From NCBI GenBank assembly GCA_011037195.1, contig JAAEAF010006799.1:248001-312000 (forward strand): a stretch of 64,000 nucleotides of DNA. Direction: 5' to 3'. Source of the stretch: Triatoma infestans (taxonomy: Eukaryota; Arthropoda; Insecta; Hemiptera; Reduviidae). The position numbers and the translations under genes were made by a program. The notes below the pieces were generated by a model that worked only from the letters and a program-made list of their open reading frames with translations, did no database searches and was not told where the DNA came from. Shown piece by piece: positions 52,280 through 63,905 of this stretch (positions are counted from its first letter, which is position 1; every line of letters starts with the position of its first letter).

Positions 52280-53970
52280 TTTTTCAAACTTGGAATGCTT
52301 AGAACTTAGAATATATATAATGTATTACAATGAAGTATATATGATAGAAACATGTGCCTTACTGATGTAGTACTTTAGAGGAAAGTACAGTTTGCTGCAC
52401 TCCAAAAGTCAGTTATTTTTCCTGGAAATCTGTTGCAAATAACTGTGTTACTGAGATTATTTGTTGTATTGCAACGCTGAGGTTATGTGTTAGTACGCAA
52501 AGTTGAAGCAAATTTATTGGGGCCGTTTTCAGGAAAAATTGCATAACTTAAAAAGTCCCACATACTTCTCATGGTGGATTTCGACTGAAACGTTCATGTC
52601 AGATGCAATGGTAAATGGAAAATTATTTATCATTAGGCAAGTTTGAATTTCCTTCATACCTGAGATAGCTTTTTCACAAAACAACAAACAAACACAAAAG
52701 ATCATTTGCTAAAATCTTGTTTTTTCATAGTCAATAGAGGTTTATAACATGTAATTTGATATGATTGCAAAGTTTTCTTTTTAAAGCAGTAAAATAAAGT
52801 GATATTCAGAAAGACATTATGTTAGTTTACAAATGTGAAATCTATCGGTTAATAGTTTGGCTAGTTTTTGATTCTATATACCATGACTGACGGATGGTAT
52901 TAGCGTTATTATTAAAATGTTTGCGTCTATACAATATTTAACAAATAATAAAACATATAATAGGTTTATTAAATTACTGAAATGTAACATTATTATAATT
53001 TAATTTTATAACTGATTCATAAGTTATTAGGAGATGCACTGATGGGCACTGTAAACACTAGAATACTGACAGTAGGGGAAAAATACTTGGCTCGCCACCT
53101 CATATAAAACGAATTGTTTTCCTCCATTTGCATAAAGTAGAAATGTCATTTTTTTCCTTTCTCTCATGCCTTAATGAAAGTTTTGCAATCGTATCAAATT
53201 TTCGATATCCTCTGAGACCAAAAAAGTGGTTTTTAGAAAATGGTATGTGTGCTGTTTCAGCAGAATATCTCAAAAATGAAAAGTTGCAGAAAGCTCAAAC
53301 TTGGTATTCTATGTTGGTACTATCACCGCATCTGACATGAGGATTTCGGACAAAATCCATGTACAGGAAGTAAACACTAAAACGGTTCCAACGAATTTCT
53401 TTAGTCTTTGTACATCAACTACACATATAATTAGCTATAACTTTTATGGGCAACGTTTCTCCAGAAAAATTCATTTAAAGACACTTTTTGCTTTGGGGGG
53501 GGGGGATTGTTCCTCTATAGTGTGCCTCTATCTTAGTTTGTTACATAATTCTATCATCTAAAGAATATTAATTAGAATTGAATATGTTGTCGAAATTTCA
53601 GTTTAAAGCAAATCAATTGGATTTGGGTGCGATCCTCATTGGAGGAAGTGCGATTTTACTAATAAGTTTTTTCAGTTTCCTGATGTTTTCTCTAAAATGG
53701 CTCCACGATTTTCTTTAGACTAAATATGCCAACTACACATTTGTTGGCATTATTCTTTAGGCTTAAGTCATTTAAAGGGACTTTTGGGGGAGGGGTATTT
53801 TCCTCTAAAGAGCTATCTCAATTGTTAATACAATTCTATCATCTACACAAATTCATTTAGAAATAAATAGACAGCCAAACTTTCGAATTACAAGAAAATT
53901 AGTAAACCGGAAGTGCGTGTATACTGAACAGTTTTTTTTTTTTTTCAGTTTTTGCGATTTTGTCCATAAA
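52280..53970. repeat. Duplicated segment around the orphan exon 1
   Basis: Collinear with 40310-42020. It is more diverged than the 59222-63730 duplication, so it is probably older. It ends where the right inverted arm begins. Confidence 0.85.
52835..52990 (-). pseudogene. Orphan UGT exon 1 pseudo-exon
   Basis: Minus-strand copy of UGT-B exon 1. It starts MLHFSNLINLLYVLLFVKYC, but the Trp codon after SVSHGI is TAG, and the GTAAGT donor is destroyed (TTTCACATTTGTAAAC). No matching exons 2-6 of the A/B type lie downstream before UGT-C. It is non-functional. Confidence 0.9.
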
Positions 53971-53975
53971 ACGTA

Positions 53976-54045
53976 ATTTGGTAGTTGGACGTTAAGCCCA
54001 CCTAAAAAAAAAACTCTAACGGCAGGGTCCGCCATTTGTCCGGGG
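53976..54045 (+). mobile_element. SINE family 1 tail fragment
   Basis: The tail motif aatttggtagttggacgtta and agcccacct lies exactly at the edge of the right inverted arm. No head is present. Confidence 0.6.
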
Positions 54046-54342
54046 AGCCATTTTGGCTGTAAGTGTGGGAAAAATATTTTTGTGTTAAATACTCAAATTT
54101 CACTAATCGATATTTTTTCGTTCGTTAAAAATTTATAGTGCGTAGCGTATTTATATTGTTTATGTCTTAAAGCTAAAAATATTTACTTTATTATTGAAAA
54201 ATTATCGCAGAATTTGTGAAGGACGATGCTTGAACTTGTTTGAACAAGCATATACTTCTCTGAACAGAAAAGTATTAGCACGCAAACAGAATGCTGCTTC
54301 AGCATTTGTATGAACATGCATAGACTTGCTTCAAAATATATA

Positions 54343-55205
54343 TACACTGCTGTTAAAAAGTTTGGACCACCTAGAACAAAAATGTATTATATATATTTTG
54401 TTAATTTAATGATTTGTTATGAATGAAATAAAATGTTAGTAATTTATAAATGTTATATTTAATCTAAATACAATAATATAAGCGATAACAAATTCATTAT
54501 AAAGTGTAAATCATTCTCAAAAATAAATTTCGACTAAACGGCTTTTTCATCAAAATGACCACACTCCGCTTAATTACTTCTCTTTTAATTCTAGGCATTC
54601 TCTCAATCAATTTATTGATTGTTTCGAATTCAATATTACTCCACACAATGTAGAGTATCTGCCACACAGCATCTGGAGAATTAGGGCACTTGATACGGAT
54701 TTTTCCATCTGGCTCATCCCACAAAACATCAATTGGGTTCAAGACCGGGGATTGCGAGGGCCAGACCATATTAACACGTATTTTTCATCTCCTGTTTCCT
54801 TAATGTATTGTCTACATAATTTGGAAGTATGTTTAGGATCACTGTCCTGTTGCATAATGATTTTTTCTCCAATCAATCGCTGACCGCAGGATAAGACGTG
54901 ATTTTCTAAATTGCTTCTATAATTTTCTTTTTTCATTATCTCGTCAATCAAGTATGGAGATCACCTATTCCATAGCGTGAAAAACATCCCCAAACCATGA
55001 CCGAGCCCTCTCTGCGCATAACGGTGGATATTATGCATTGTGGATGTAGTTTTCTGAGCTGATGAAAGGTTCCTCCAACCTTTCACTGTGAAGTCTTTAT
55101 ATTTCAAGCCCAATCTGAACGTTTCTTCTTGTTTGCACCCTTTAATAATGGTTTCAGCGTTGCAACTCTTCGTATTAAGTTCGCTTGACGAAGCCACTGT
55201 TGAGC
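54343..55205 (-). mobile_element. Tc1-like transposase remnant (right arm copy)
   Basis: The minus strand reads REGSVMVWGCFS near 55000, IMQQDSDPKHTSKLCRQYIK near 54850 (second catalytic Asp), then WPSQSPVLNPIDVLWDEPDG near 54750 and ERMPRIKREVIK. The third catalytic position (NPIE in Tc1) reads Asp here. The terminal sequence ctgttaaaaagtttggacca lies near 54350. It is frameshifted and inactive. Confidence 0.82.
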
Positions 55206-55289
55206 AGTTGAGACAATATTAAGAAATCCAAGAGATAAATTGTTTCTCAAAGGGCAAAGTGTATATTATGTTAGATTGGATGGGGGCGG

Positions 55290-55700
55290 GCCACGTCTCA
55301 TTCCACTGCGACCTTCATTGATAGGACTATTGTGGATCCCCTGGGTATGACATCCCTCACCTTCGCCTTCTTAATCAGGCCTAGCAAAGCTGAAAGTGGC
55401 TCCGTAATGAAGCTCGTGGCTTCGGGATTGCTAGTTCTCAGTTGAAGAAACCTTGTCCTCACCAGGCCGACCCACCACATGTGCCAGGTTTTCCTCCTCG
55501 GCCTGCAGAAACGGCATAACGCGTTGTCTGCTTGTAGTAAATGGTGTATGTGCCTATTCAGCCGCCTGCAATGCCCTGTTAGTAGAACCACTATTATCCT
55601 TATATCTCTTCGGATATGACTCAGTAGATCCCTGGTGAATGTAGGTAAATGTCTTAACAAAGAATTTAGCCTGCCTCTGCCCTGGCGTTCTTTCCCATCA
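55290..55700 (-). mobile_element. LINE C-terminal remnant
   Basis: The minus strand reads IIVVLLTGHCRRLNRHIHHL, then ADNALCRFCRPRRKTWHMWW and LSALLGLIKKAKV. The LLTGHC.LN.HL, CR.C and LG.L motifs are typical of the end of many insect LINE polymerases. It is only in the right arm, so it was inserted after the inverted duplication. Confidence 0.78.
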
Positions 55701-55934
55701 TCGCAGATGCTAATCTTCTATCCATTCCTTAATAGAGGCTTGAATGAGGCTCCTGGGCAACCGCAGAAGGGCTCCGGGCGTATGGTATCCTTCGAGGTAT
55801 ATTATGTTAATAAAATATTTATTTTAAAAGTTGCCGTTTAAATGGGGAAGGTATTATGCATAAATCACGTTACTGGAAAATTCTTATTACAATGTAACTA
55901 TATTTTTCTTTAAAGAATTTTAGTAAATAATTAA

Positions 55935-56045
55935 ATTTTTTTACTGATCCCAAACTTTTGATCGGTAATGTATATATATAAAGGGGCAGCAAATTGTCTT
56001 TTTGTTCGTGGCGACGTAACCACTAGACCGAGCGGTGCAACTAGC
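55935..56045 (-). repeat. tRNA-like head plus Tc1-type terminal sequence, inverted copy
   Basis: Reverse complement of the composite at 33980-34100 (ctgatcccaaacttttgatc and ggcgacgtaaccactagac). The latter reads as an A-box-like gtctagtggttacgtcgcc on the minus strand. Confidence 0.5.
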
Positions 56046-58425
56046 AATAAAAGTGCAAAGGCCTAACATTACAAACAAATTAAGAACAAAACCAGTTAAT
56101 TAATTCAATTTGCCAGAATTTACTTTCTGGATGCACAGATGGCAAAATCCATCCGATAGTGCAAATTTACTGAATTTTTTTTTCACTTTTTCGTGATTTT
56201 CTCGAAATTGGCTGCAACAATTTTCTTTAAACGTTGAATACTATCTACATATAAATTCTTAACACTTCTATTTGCCCCATTCTTCTGGGGGAACAATAGC
56301 AATATGCTTTTCTCTAAAGTACTACTAAAATAATTGATGCCTGATGAAGTTCCGAAAATAAAACTTTTGAGACAAACAAATAATGCGAAAAATAAGATTC
56401 AAATAAAGGTTGCACAAGAAAAAATGATGTTCCTAATCAAAATGATGCTCTGTCGACAAAGTCTGCATTTTCTCTCTTAGTGTAGATTTGACATCCCTAA
56501 ATTTATTTATTCTACTGCCGCGATTTAGGAAAAGGAAATCTGGTATAAAACAATCATCTTTCATTCCTTTATTGCATAATTCATTTGCAAATAAACGGTT
56601 AGTGGACGTGTATTACAGATAAATAATGGAGGTGAGGATTATACTATTTACCTAAATAAGATTGCATTATATGATAGCAAGCTCTCTATCAATCCAGTAG
56701 CAATGCTTGTGACGGCAATTTGCAGGACAATTTGTCTCAGGATAGAAAACCCTTCACAATTATTTGGAAGAATATTTTAAATCGGTATTAAATATAATAA
56801 ATACATGTAACTTAATAAGAGAGAAAATAACTTAATTTTAGAGTCACAATTAGCCCCCTTTAACAAATAACTGAATAATTAATAAAAGACATAAAAAAAG
56901 ATAGCGCTAAGGAACAAATATAAAATTTTTCTTTTTTCTAACTACTTTAAGAATGTAATTGTTATAGATGAAGTTTATACTCAATATTAGGACTATTCTT
57001 ATAAAAACAAACAAAAAAAAATACAAATTTTACATTTTAGTTGCAATAAAAAAAAAAAATTAAAAACGAATAAAATTAATGTTTCTGAAACAACCGCCAG
57101 GTAACAGCACTTACTTAATATAGAATTTGTAGTAGTTCAAATAATTGCCGCTAGAAAGCATAAGCTTCTGGATATACAAAACTGTAGTTCCAAAATTTGC
57201 CACCCGATCACAGCGCCATCCGTGGTGTAAAAATTTTTCATGTTTCAAATGCGTCTTTATGAAGGGACGGGAATTGGTTAGCGTAGTGGACTTCCAAAAA
57301 AATCTTTGGAAGTAGTGACACCTAGTGACAAATTATATAACCTTAAATAAAATTGATTTCTCAGTAGGTGTTGTTATCTGGTGGCCATGTTTGTAACTAC
57401 AAATATGCCAATTTTAATTAGTTAATTAATTAGAAAACCAAAAAAATTTGTTTCACACAAATTTCTCTTACTCCAGTTTTCAAAATTGTAATCGACAAAC
57501 TTTGTAGTTAGTATACCAAATTTAATAAAATTCGTCGGTGTTTTTATGGAGAAAATAAAAAAACTGAAAAAATTACTTAGATGTGCATTATGCTTGGAAA
57601 AAAAAAAAGCGTACACTTAATTTTTAAACTAGAAACAAATGAATATATTAATTATATTAATATTTATTAATAAAATTCAAGTATTTATTTATTTTTTTTC
57701 TAATTAATATTTCTTGCGCAAGCTATTTTTCTGTAATAATCCTTGATATGATATTTTTCCCTCCTTTCTTTTTCAGGTGAGGGTTCAGATTTTTTACATT
57801 TTTTTGTTTTACAGCTAGAAGCTATAGAGGGCTGCGAATATTAATATATTCATATGTAATAATAATAACTAATGTTAAAATGAGAAATTTAACACTATTG
57901 AAGAATAGTTTCAAATAGTAATCCATCTTATATAATCATTATTTTTATAAGCATTTATATGTAACTACCAACATACAGTTCAAGAATTTTTATCTAAATC
58001 TTGTCAATAAAATTTACGGGCTAATTTCATTTGTTGGTATTTGATTGAATATTGTATTTAATATATTTTTGAAAGCAGCTTCAAAATCTCTTGAAATGGC
58101 TGGTCTAATTGCCTGAAACATTTCTTGAGAAATTTCATTCAATATTTATTTATTTATTTATTGCCTAAAGAAACTATACATTTCTATAGCAAGAGATTGA
58201 CCTCTGTTGAAAGCTGAACAAAAAATACAAACATTACAAGAAGAACATTACAAACATTACGGCTTAATCTTCAAAGTAATAAAATAATATTAAATACTTG
58301 ATTAATAAAGTAGATAGTAACAATGGTTTAAAACGACTTTATTCATTTATACAAATTATTTTAGGGAAGGAGTTTGAGGGATCTCCTCGTAGGTATTAAA
58401 TAATACCTTTACAAACGTATTATAC

Positions 58426-58639
58426 TTTTCAGAGACATTTTCCGTGGTAGCCTGCTTCATTTTGTGGTCATCGACCGGTTTCGGGCGTTCGCCCATCTTC
58501 AGGATGCGTTTTTCAGACATATGCCAACACAGACTCGTACAGAGACTTAGTTTCACACTAACCGGGTGATGCTTTCCAGCTCTGCGGAACGGTGATGCTC
58601 TGATGCTTTCCAGCTCTGCGGAACCAACCACCACAACAA
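58426..58639. mobile_element. Short non-coding element with 9-bp target duplication
   Basis: A 214-bp insertion flanked by gtattatac (58417-58425 and 58640-58648). It interrupts LINE sequence that is continuous in the left arm near 34860. The family is also seen at 50050-50285. Confidence 0.8.
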
Positions 58640-59220
58640 GTATTATACCTTTCCTTCAAAGCCTTGGAGATAAAATAAAATAAGCAGTTTAACTTTTCTT
58701 TATTTTCTATATCTAGTAAGTTAGCAAAAACATAAGAACTGTGTGAAGGTAAATACCTATTTAACAACCTCCTTCTCAAAGATTTATAATGACATTCGAA
58801 AATAAAGTGCATAATATTATTATTTTTGCCCTCCGCACAAGTAAAGCAACTCTTTTAGGATCAAATAAATGGGCTATTCCATTATAAAAAATCCTGGGGT
58901 GACGATCACGCTAGTCTAATTTGAGCTATCAATCTGGTTTTAATATATTGCAGCTAATATTTACATATGAACTACCATTAGCCAAGGGGCATATCTATCT
59001 ATAGTGGATGTCATATGAAGAGTTGAGTATTTCATTGACGTCAGTTTAGAGAAAGATTTTTTAAGTTATTAGAGACCACGACCGCTTGCTGCGCCTCCCA
59101 GATGTCCTGCGCTCCTACAGAATAAAGCATTTCTCTCACAAGAGCCACCCAGTTAAAAGGAATGTCAGAACCATCCAAAAGCTTCACAAGTCTTCTATAG
59201 CATATCTTCCGAGCTGAGCT
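58640..59220 (-). mobile_element. LINE 3' remnant (right arm copy)
   Basis: The minus strand reads SSYVFANLLDIENKEKLN and NWVALVREMLYSVGAQDIW, the counterpart of 34280-34960. Confidence 0.75.
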
Positions 59221-59657
59221 ACACATATAAAGAGCTACACTTTTGTTTGCATTATTCATTAGGCTTAAGTGATTTAAAGGGACTTTTGGGAGAGGGGTGT
59301 TTTCCTCTAAAGGGGCATCTTAGTTGATAATACAATTCTACACAAATTCATTTAGAAATAATTAGACAGCCAAACTTTTGAATTACAAGAAAATTAGTAA
59401 ACCGGAAATGCGTTTATACTGGACAGTTTTTTTTCAGTTTTCGCGATTTTGTCCATAAAACACCGACGGATTTCAAATTGGTATGTTATCATTTGAGATC
59501 TATCATTTATGTTTGAAACTATTTTCAAGAAATTCATTGAAAGACGTTTTGGGGGGAGTTTTTCCTCAGAAAAGTCGTTTATTTTCTCGTTTAGACTCTC
59601 CTATTGTGCAACATTGAAGACATTTAAATTATAGACAAAATTAGAAGTTTGTAGAAA

Positions 59658-59905
59658 GTGGCGTAGCGGTGCAATGGTTATGAGTACGGACTAGTAATTG
59701 GGAGGTTCCCAGTTCAAGACTCGTGTGTAAATGCTAAGTTTTATATTCGTTTAAAAAATATTAATGGTAATTTAGGAGTTTCCTTCCCCGTCCACGACAC
59801 CTAATTTGACGTTAAGTCCACCTGAAAAAAAATAATTAGATACCCTAACGGATCCGTATCCGGTCCGTAAAGGTCCTTTACCCTGTCACAGAATTCACAA
59901 AAAAT
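59658..59905 (+). mobile_element. tRNA-derived SINE, family 1
   Basis: Copy of the SINE at 42212-42447, at the same relative position in the duplication. Confidence 0.82.
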
Positions 59906-60579
59906 CATTTTGACAAAATGTGGAAGAATGATGGTATGAAAATGTAGTTGTATTCTTTTTATTCTATAATTTCACTCACTTGTCGTTGCTTCAAATCAAA
60001 ACATAAAGTAATTGCCTGTAATAAAGGTGCATCAGGAACTGTTAGTTGTAAAATACAAATATGATGACAGTAACTCCCATCTAAGAGTCTGTTGGCAGAT
60101 CTAAAAGCATGTGAAATGGATAAGCGAGTACCCGGCGCTATGAAAAAGTGTTAATAATAAGAGGTAATAGCACTATTGTTAAATGCTAAAGTCGTGATTG
60201 TGGATGAGGCCAAAGTAATGTGGAATATAAAAAGATCTTGCATTTTTAGAAAGCGTGCAAGTTTAAGCTGCGAAAATGTTTATATAAAGATAACAAAATA
60301 AGCCGCGCTTTAAAAATGAGTTTCGAACCAGCACTTTCCTATTCAGAAATAAAAATATGTGTTGGAGTTGAGACAAAACTTCCCGAGCTTTAAATTCAAA
60401 ACATAAAGCAAAATGATTCATTATATAAAGGAGAACATACATAAGCCCAAGGAAAGGTGGATAGAGAGAGTGTGAGAAGGAATGACTTTGAATTTCCGGG
60501 AAGAATTGGATTGGCTTCCGAGAACTGTTGGCAACATTGCAAAAGCTTCCAAGTAGAGATGTTCAATAATAGTCGACTA

Positions 60580-60585
60580 TTTATT
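60580..60585 (-). terminator. UGT-D polyadenylation signal AATAAA
   Basis: AATAAA about 28 nt after the UGT-D stop codon, matching UGT-C. Confidence 0.6.
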
Positions 60586-60612
60586 GAACTACAATCAAAT
60601 ATCAACTAAAAT

Positions 60613-60889
60613 CTAATGCCTTTTCACTTTACCTTTTTTACAAAATAATTTCAATAAACATCTAAATAATAATAGAATGAACTTTTCAATACAATAAATG
60701 ATTACAACGAATAGTGCAATAACATCTAATAGTAATATCTTATATATAGGCATATTTTGTGCAGGGGATCGTAATAGTTCTGTCCTAGGATGTCTGAGTA
60801 CATATTCAATCCAATATATTGCCAAATCTTTAGGTGGCACAGGTGTATCCTGGAATATTGCTGATCTTTCTTTTATTTTCTCTTGGAAA
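60613..60889 (-). CDS. UGT: UGT-D exon 6 (membrane anchor)
   Basis: Acceptor TTTTTTTCAG, stop TAG at 60613-60615. Same anchor and basic tail as UGT-C. Confidence 0.92.
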
Positions 60890-63552
60890 CTGAAAAAAAA
60901 TGTACAGTTTAGTATACAGATAGTCCTTTAATCAAAGCTGACATACTGTTTTAAATATCAGTATTGTTGGGTATTCATTTCGTGATTGTTAATATCTGAT
61001 TGAAAATACCTGTCGCATATTGGAAGGAAATTTGGTGGTTGGAAAAATGATGAAATGAGGATACAGACTAACATTAGCATAAACAATTGTATTTACTATT
61101 TTGTCAGAATCAAATAGTATATAGGGGATAAAGTTACCGAGAAAAAAAATCATATGGTTGATAGCGTGTTGTGGAATGGTAGCATTGGCTAATTTGAAGA
61201 ACGATGTAGCTAGTTAGAAGTCTTGCTTATTCGAACAGTGGATTAGTTAACTTCGTGAGCCCTTCAAGATTAATACTGAGACTTGTTACCTTTTTAAAGT
61301 TTACCTGGCGACTCTAAAACCATCAGATTGTCGGATTTTATCTCAGTTCCTCATAACACTTAGTGGGAGCTAGATACAGCTTCTATGGGGTAGCTTGGTT
61401 GTCTAAGTTGAAGCTCATTCGCCAAAACATTATAGCGGGCCTTACAGTGGGATTAATGCGTAGCTGATGTGCGCCTGAAGGTACGATAGTAACGCTATTT
61501 CAACGATTGTGTCCAGCCCTTGTGTGACTTGATTCCTTGACAACAATCTCAGTGACTACCTACCCTGCAGTAATATAACAGCATTGAAGCAGAATCCTTT
61601 GCTGATATGGTAAATACCTTGCATTATAAACAATCGTCCAACAAGCAGACCAGGATTGTGCTGTGAGTATGCCCGAGAGCAATAGAAACCCAAATAATTG
61701 GCCTATTTTTTATAGATCTTACATATTATGTAAGTAGTTCTCAGAAAGTTGTACTTTTTGATAGGCTGAGATAGTCGTAGATCGCCAAGACCCTCAACGA
61801 AGTTGGAACGCAGTGAAACAAACATAGTTTGAAAATTTTCCATGGTAACTAACCAATTTCGTACTATACTAAGTAGGTTCATACCTTGATGCTTCACGTA
61901 TCTATTACCTAGAATTGTGTCTTACCTGGGTTCTGTCAACAGTCTCTGTAGGGCATATTTCAAAGTGGCCGGCGTTAGATCTGCATAGATAAGACGAATG
62001 CCTACGCCCATTCTCTCTAATTTCTGCGCAATGAAATGTTGATCTATGAAGAACGAAAATGATAAAACTGGTACTCCATGGTAGAGAGCTTCCTGTGTCC
62101 CCATCAGACCACTATGCGATATGTACACTTTCACGTTGGGATGTGCTGCAAAGAATTTTAGAACAATTATTCAAATTAATTTTAAACACTAATAAAATTG
62201 AATACTGCAATTAATTAATATATTATTTTTACCTAATACATCGCTCTGATTAAACCATTTACCCAAACGTATATTCGTTGGTAAATTTGGTATATCCATG
62301 CCGCATTTCCATAAAACTTTACGATTTATTTCTTTAAATACATTTATAAATATATTCAATTGTTCTGGTTTCATGTATTCACATTGTAAATTAGTTCCAA
62401 AACTGAAATATATCGCTCCATCCGTTGCACTGTCCAGAAATGTTTGCAATTCCTGAAATTCAATCAGAAACTCAACCTAGCTGAAGCGCAGGAAATGGTA
62501 AACACTGGCGTGGAACAATCTTTCTTTAAGTTTACAACTATTTACAAATAGAATAATGCAGTCAGTCAAAAACTTTGCAATATTTACATAATCTAATCCT
62601 TCAACATAACATCTAGTAACAGTTTCTATAAATAAAACTTACCTTCTCCAAAGGTTTCGGCTTATCGATGTGAAATCCAGCGATTGATATTGTGTTTGGT
62701 AATAATGGTTTGACTCCTTCGAGTACAGGATGCGTTCCAATCAAAGTAACCGCTGCCTTTCTAGCCAAATCCTTTACGTTGGGTATATCACTTCCGAAAA
62801 CTTTCTGTGCTAATCGATTTTCATTTGGAATATAGCTAGAAATCAGATATTTGTATGGAAATTTATCTGCGTAATTAACATAAACAGAGATATTTTTGGA
62901 GGTAGGATTCTAATCGGAGGAGGCCAAGAATCACTAGCTGGATTATAGTGCCATTGAAGAAGAAGAACAATTTTAAATGTCTTTCAATCTAGAAATTTGG
63001 AGTTTTAAATTGCTCTTAATGAAGAGCTGCATCGTAAAATAGGCCAATTAATTAATTTTTGCCTTACCTGAAGTAGAAAGACTTCATTTGATACAAATGT
63101 AAAATTGTATTCTGCACTCTTTCCCAAAAGTTCATCTGAGAAATAAATGGTGAAAACGACAACGGTACATATGATGGATTGTCATAATTGCCGGCATAAT
63201 CCATCAGCGATGATGGTGAAAATGCAGGCGTAGCCAAAATTAATGGTGGTGAACCAAACTTTACCAAAAATCCTAGAAAACTTTCGCAGCATACTGCGTC
63301 CCATATGATTAAATCAAATGGTTTATTGATCTCTTTGTGTGCATCCATAAATTTCTTTGCAATTGGTGTGGTCAATATTTTTTCACAAGATTCATGCCTT
63401 AAATCTAATAGAAAGTCTATATGGAAGAAAGCTGAACTCTGTTTAGAAAAGTAATTCATGTCGAATTTCTGTATATCAATTGGCACTCCCAATTCATGGT
63501 GGGTTATGTTTGGATGGAGGTTATGAGATGGAAATGGATCCAAAAGTGTCAC
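60613..63552 (-). CDS. UGT: UGT-D: UDP-glycosyltransferase, exons 2-6, first exon outside the window
   Basis: Exons 63068-63552, 62643-62835, 62233-62452, 61926-62145 and 60613-60889 give 464 codons, open, plus stop, with the same lengths as in UGT-C. In UGT-C the first intron is about 1.5 kb, which places exon 1 of UGT-D near position 65000. All features of UGT-C recur: FDLIIWDAVCCES with the candidate catalytic Asp, NQSDVL, YISHSGLMGTQEALYHG, FFIDQ, membrane helix and basic tail CKKGKVKRH. Exons 4 and 5 each differ from UGT-C by only about two residues, while exon 2 differs more (for example DLRHESCEKILTTP against DITHESCEKLLTTP). It is a recent duplicate, presumably an ER-bound sugar transferase. 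Whether it has a working exon 1 and promoter cannot be judged here. Confidence 0.9.
61926..62145 (-). CDS. UGT: UGT-D exon 5 (UGT signature)
   Basis: Acceptor TTTGCAG and donor GTAAGA. YISHSGLMGTQEALYHG, with YHG against YYG in UGT-C, then FFIDQHFIAQ. Confidence 0.92.
62233..62452 (-). CDS. UGT: UGT-D exon 4
   Basis: Acceptor GAATTTCAG and donor GTAAAA, 220 nt, ending GKWFNQSDVL. Confidence 0.92.
62643..62835 (-). CDS. UGT: UGT-D exon 3
   Basis: Acceptor TGATTTCTAG and donor GTAAGT, 193 nt, ending AGFHIDKPKPLEK. Confidence 0.9.
63068..63552 (-). CDS. UGT: UGT-D exon 2
   Basis: Acceptor TTTATTTGCAG and donor GTAAGG, 485 nt as in UGT-C. The frame stays open upstream to 63651, but that stretch is intron by comparison with UGT-C. 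Confidence 0.92.
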
Positions 63553-63689
63553 CTGCAAATAAATAAAATCATAATTAGATGAATCCCAAAGAAAACACTT
63601 CTGATATGTAACCTCAGAAATTATTTCTCTCAACTTGAAAATCAAACTCAAATTTACAACAATTTAATTGCCAGATTTTTATTAAGCCT

Positions 63690-63905
63690 GAAATTTTTAC
63701 GACATATTTAAATGTCATTAAGGTTTAAAACATATAAAAATAAAAAACTGGATCCGTCGTTGATTTGTTAAATGATCTACATATAACATATTATTTATTG
63801 GGATATAACATATTAATTTCATTGGGAAATTGTTAAGACGCATTTAAATGTCTTTACGGTTTAAAACACGAAAAAATAAAAACTGGATCCGTCGTTCATG
63901 TGTTA
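63690..63905. repeat. Local tandem duplication in UGT-D intron 1
   Basis: The motif catttaaatgtc, then ggtttaaaacat and ctggatccgtcg, occurs twice (about 63700-63770 and 63840-63900) but once in UGT-C intron 1. It arose after the C/D duplication or was lost in C. Confidence 0.7.

Larger units (their letters stand above)
54050..59220. repeat. Right arm of the large inverted duplication
   Basis: Reverse-orientation match to 34280-38100. It has extra inserts at about 55210-56330 (LINE and repeats) and 58426-58639 (short element). It ends at a sharp junction with the UGT-D duplication near 59221. Confidence 0.85.
59222..63730. repeat. Segmental duplication, UGT-D copy
   Basis: Recent copy of 41771-46250, probably continuing past the window end. 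The left edge is abrupt. Confidence 0.9.

Noticed and set aside
63553..63651. In-frame extension of UGT-D exon 2 as a start codon region
   Set aside because: By alignment with UGT-C this is intron preceded by a TTTGCAG acceptor. The true first exon should lie beyond the window.
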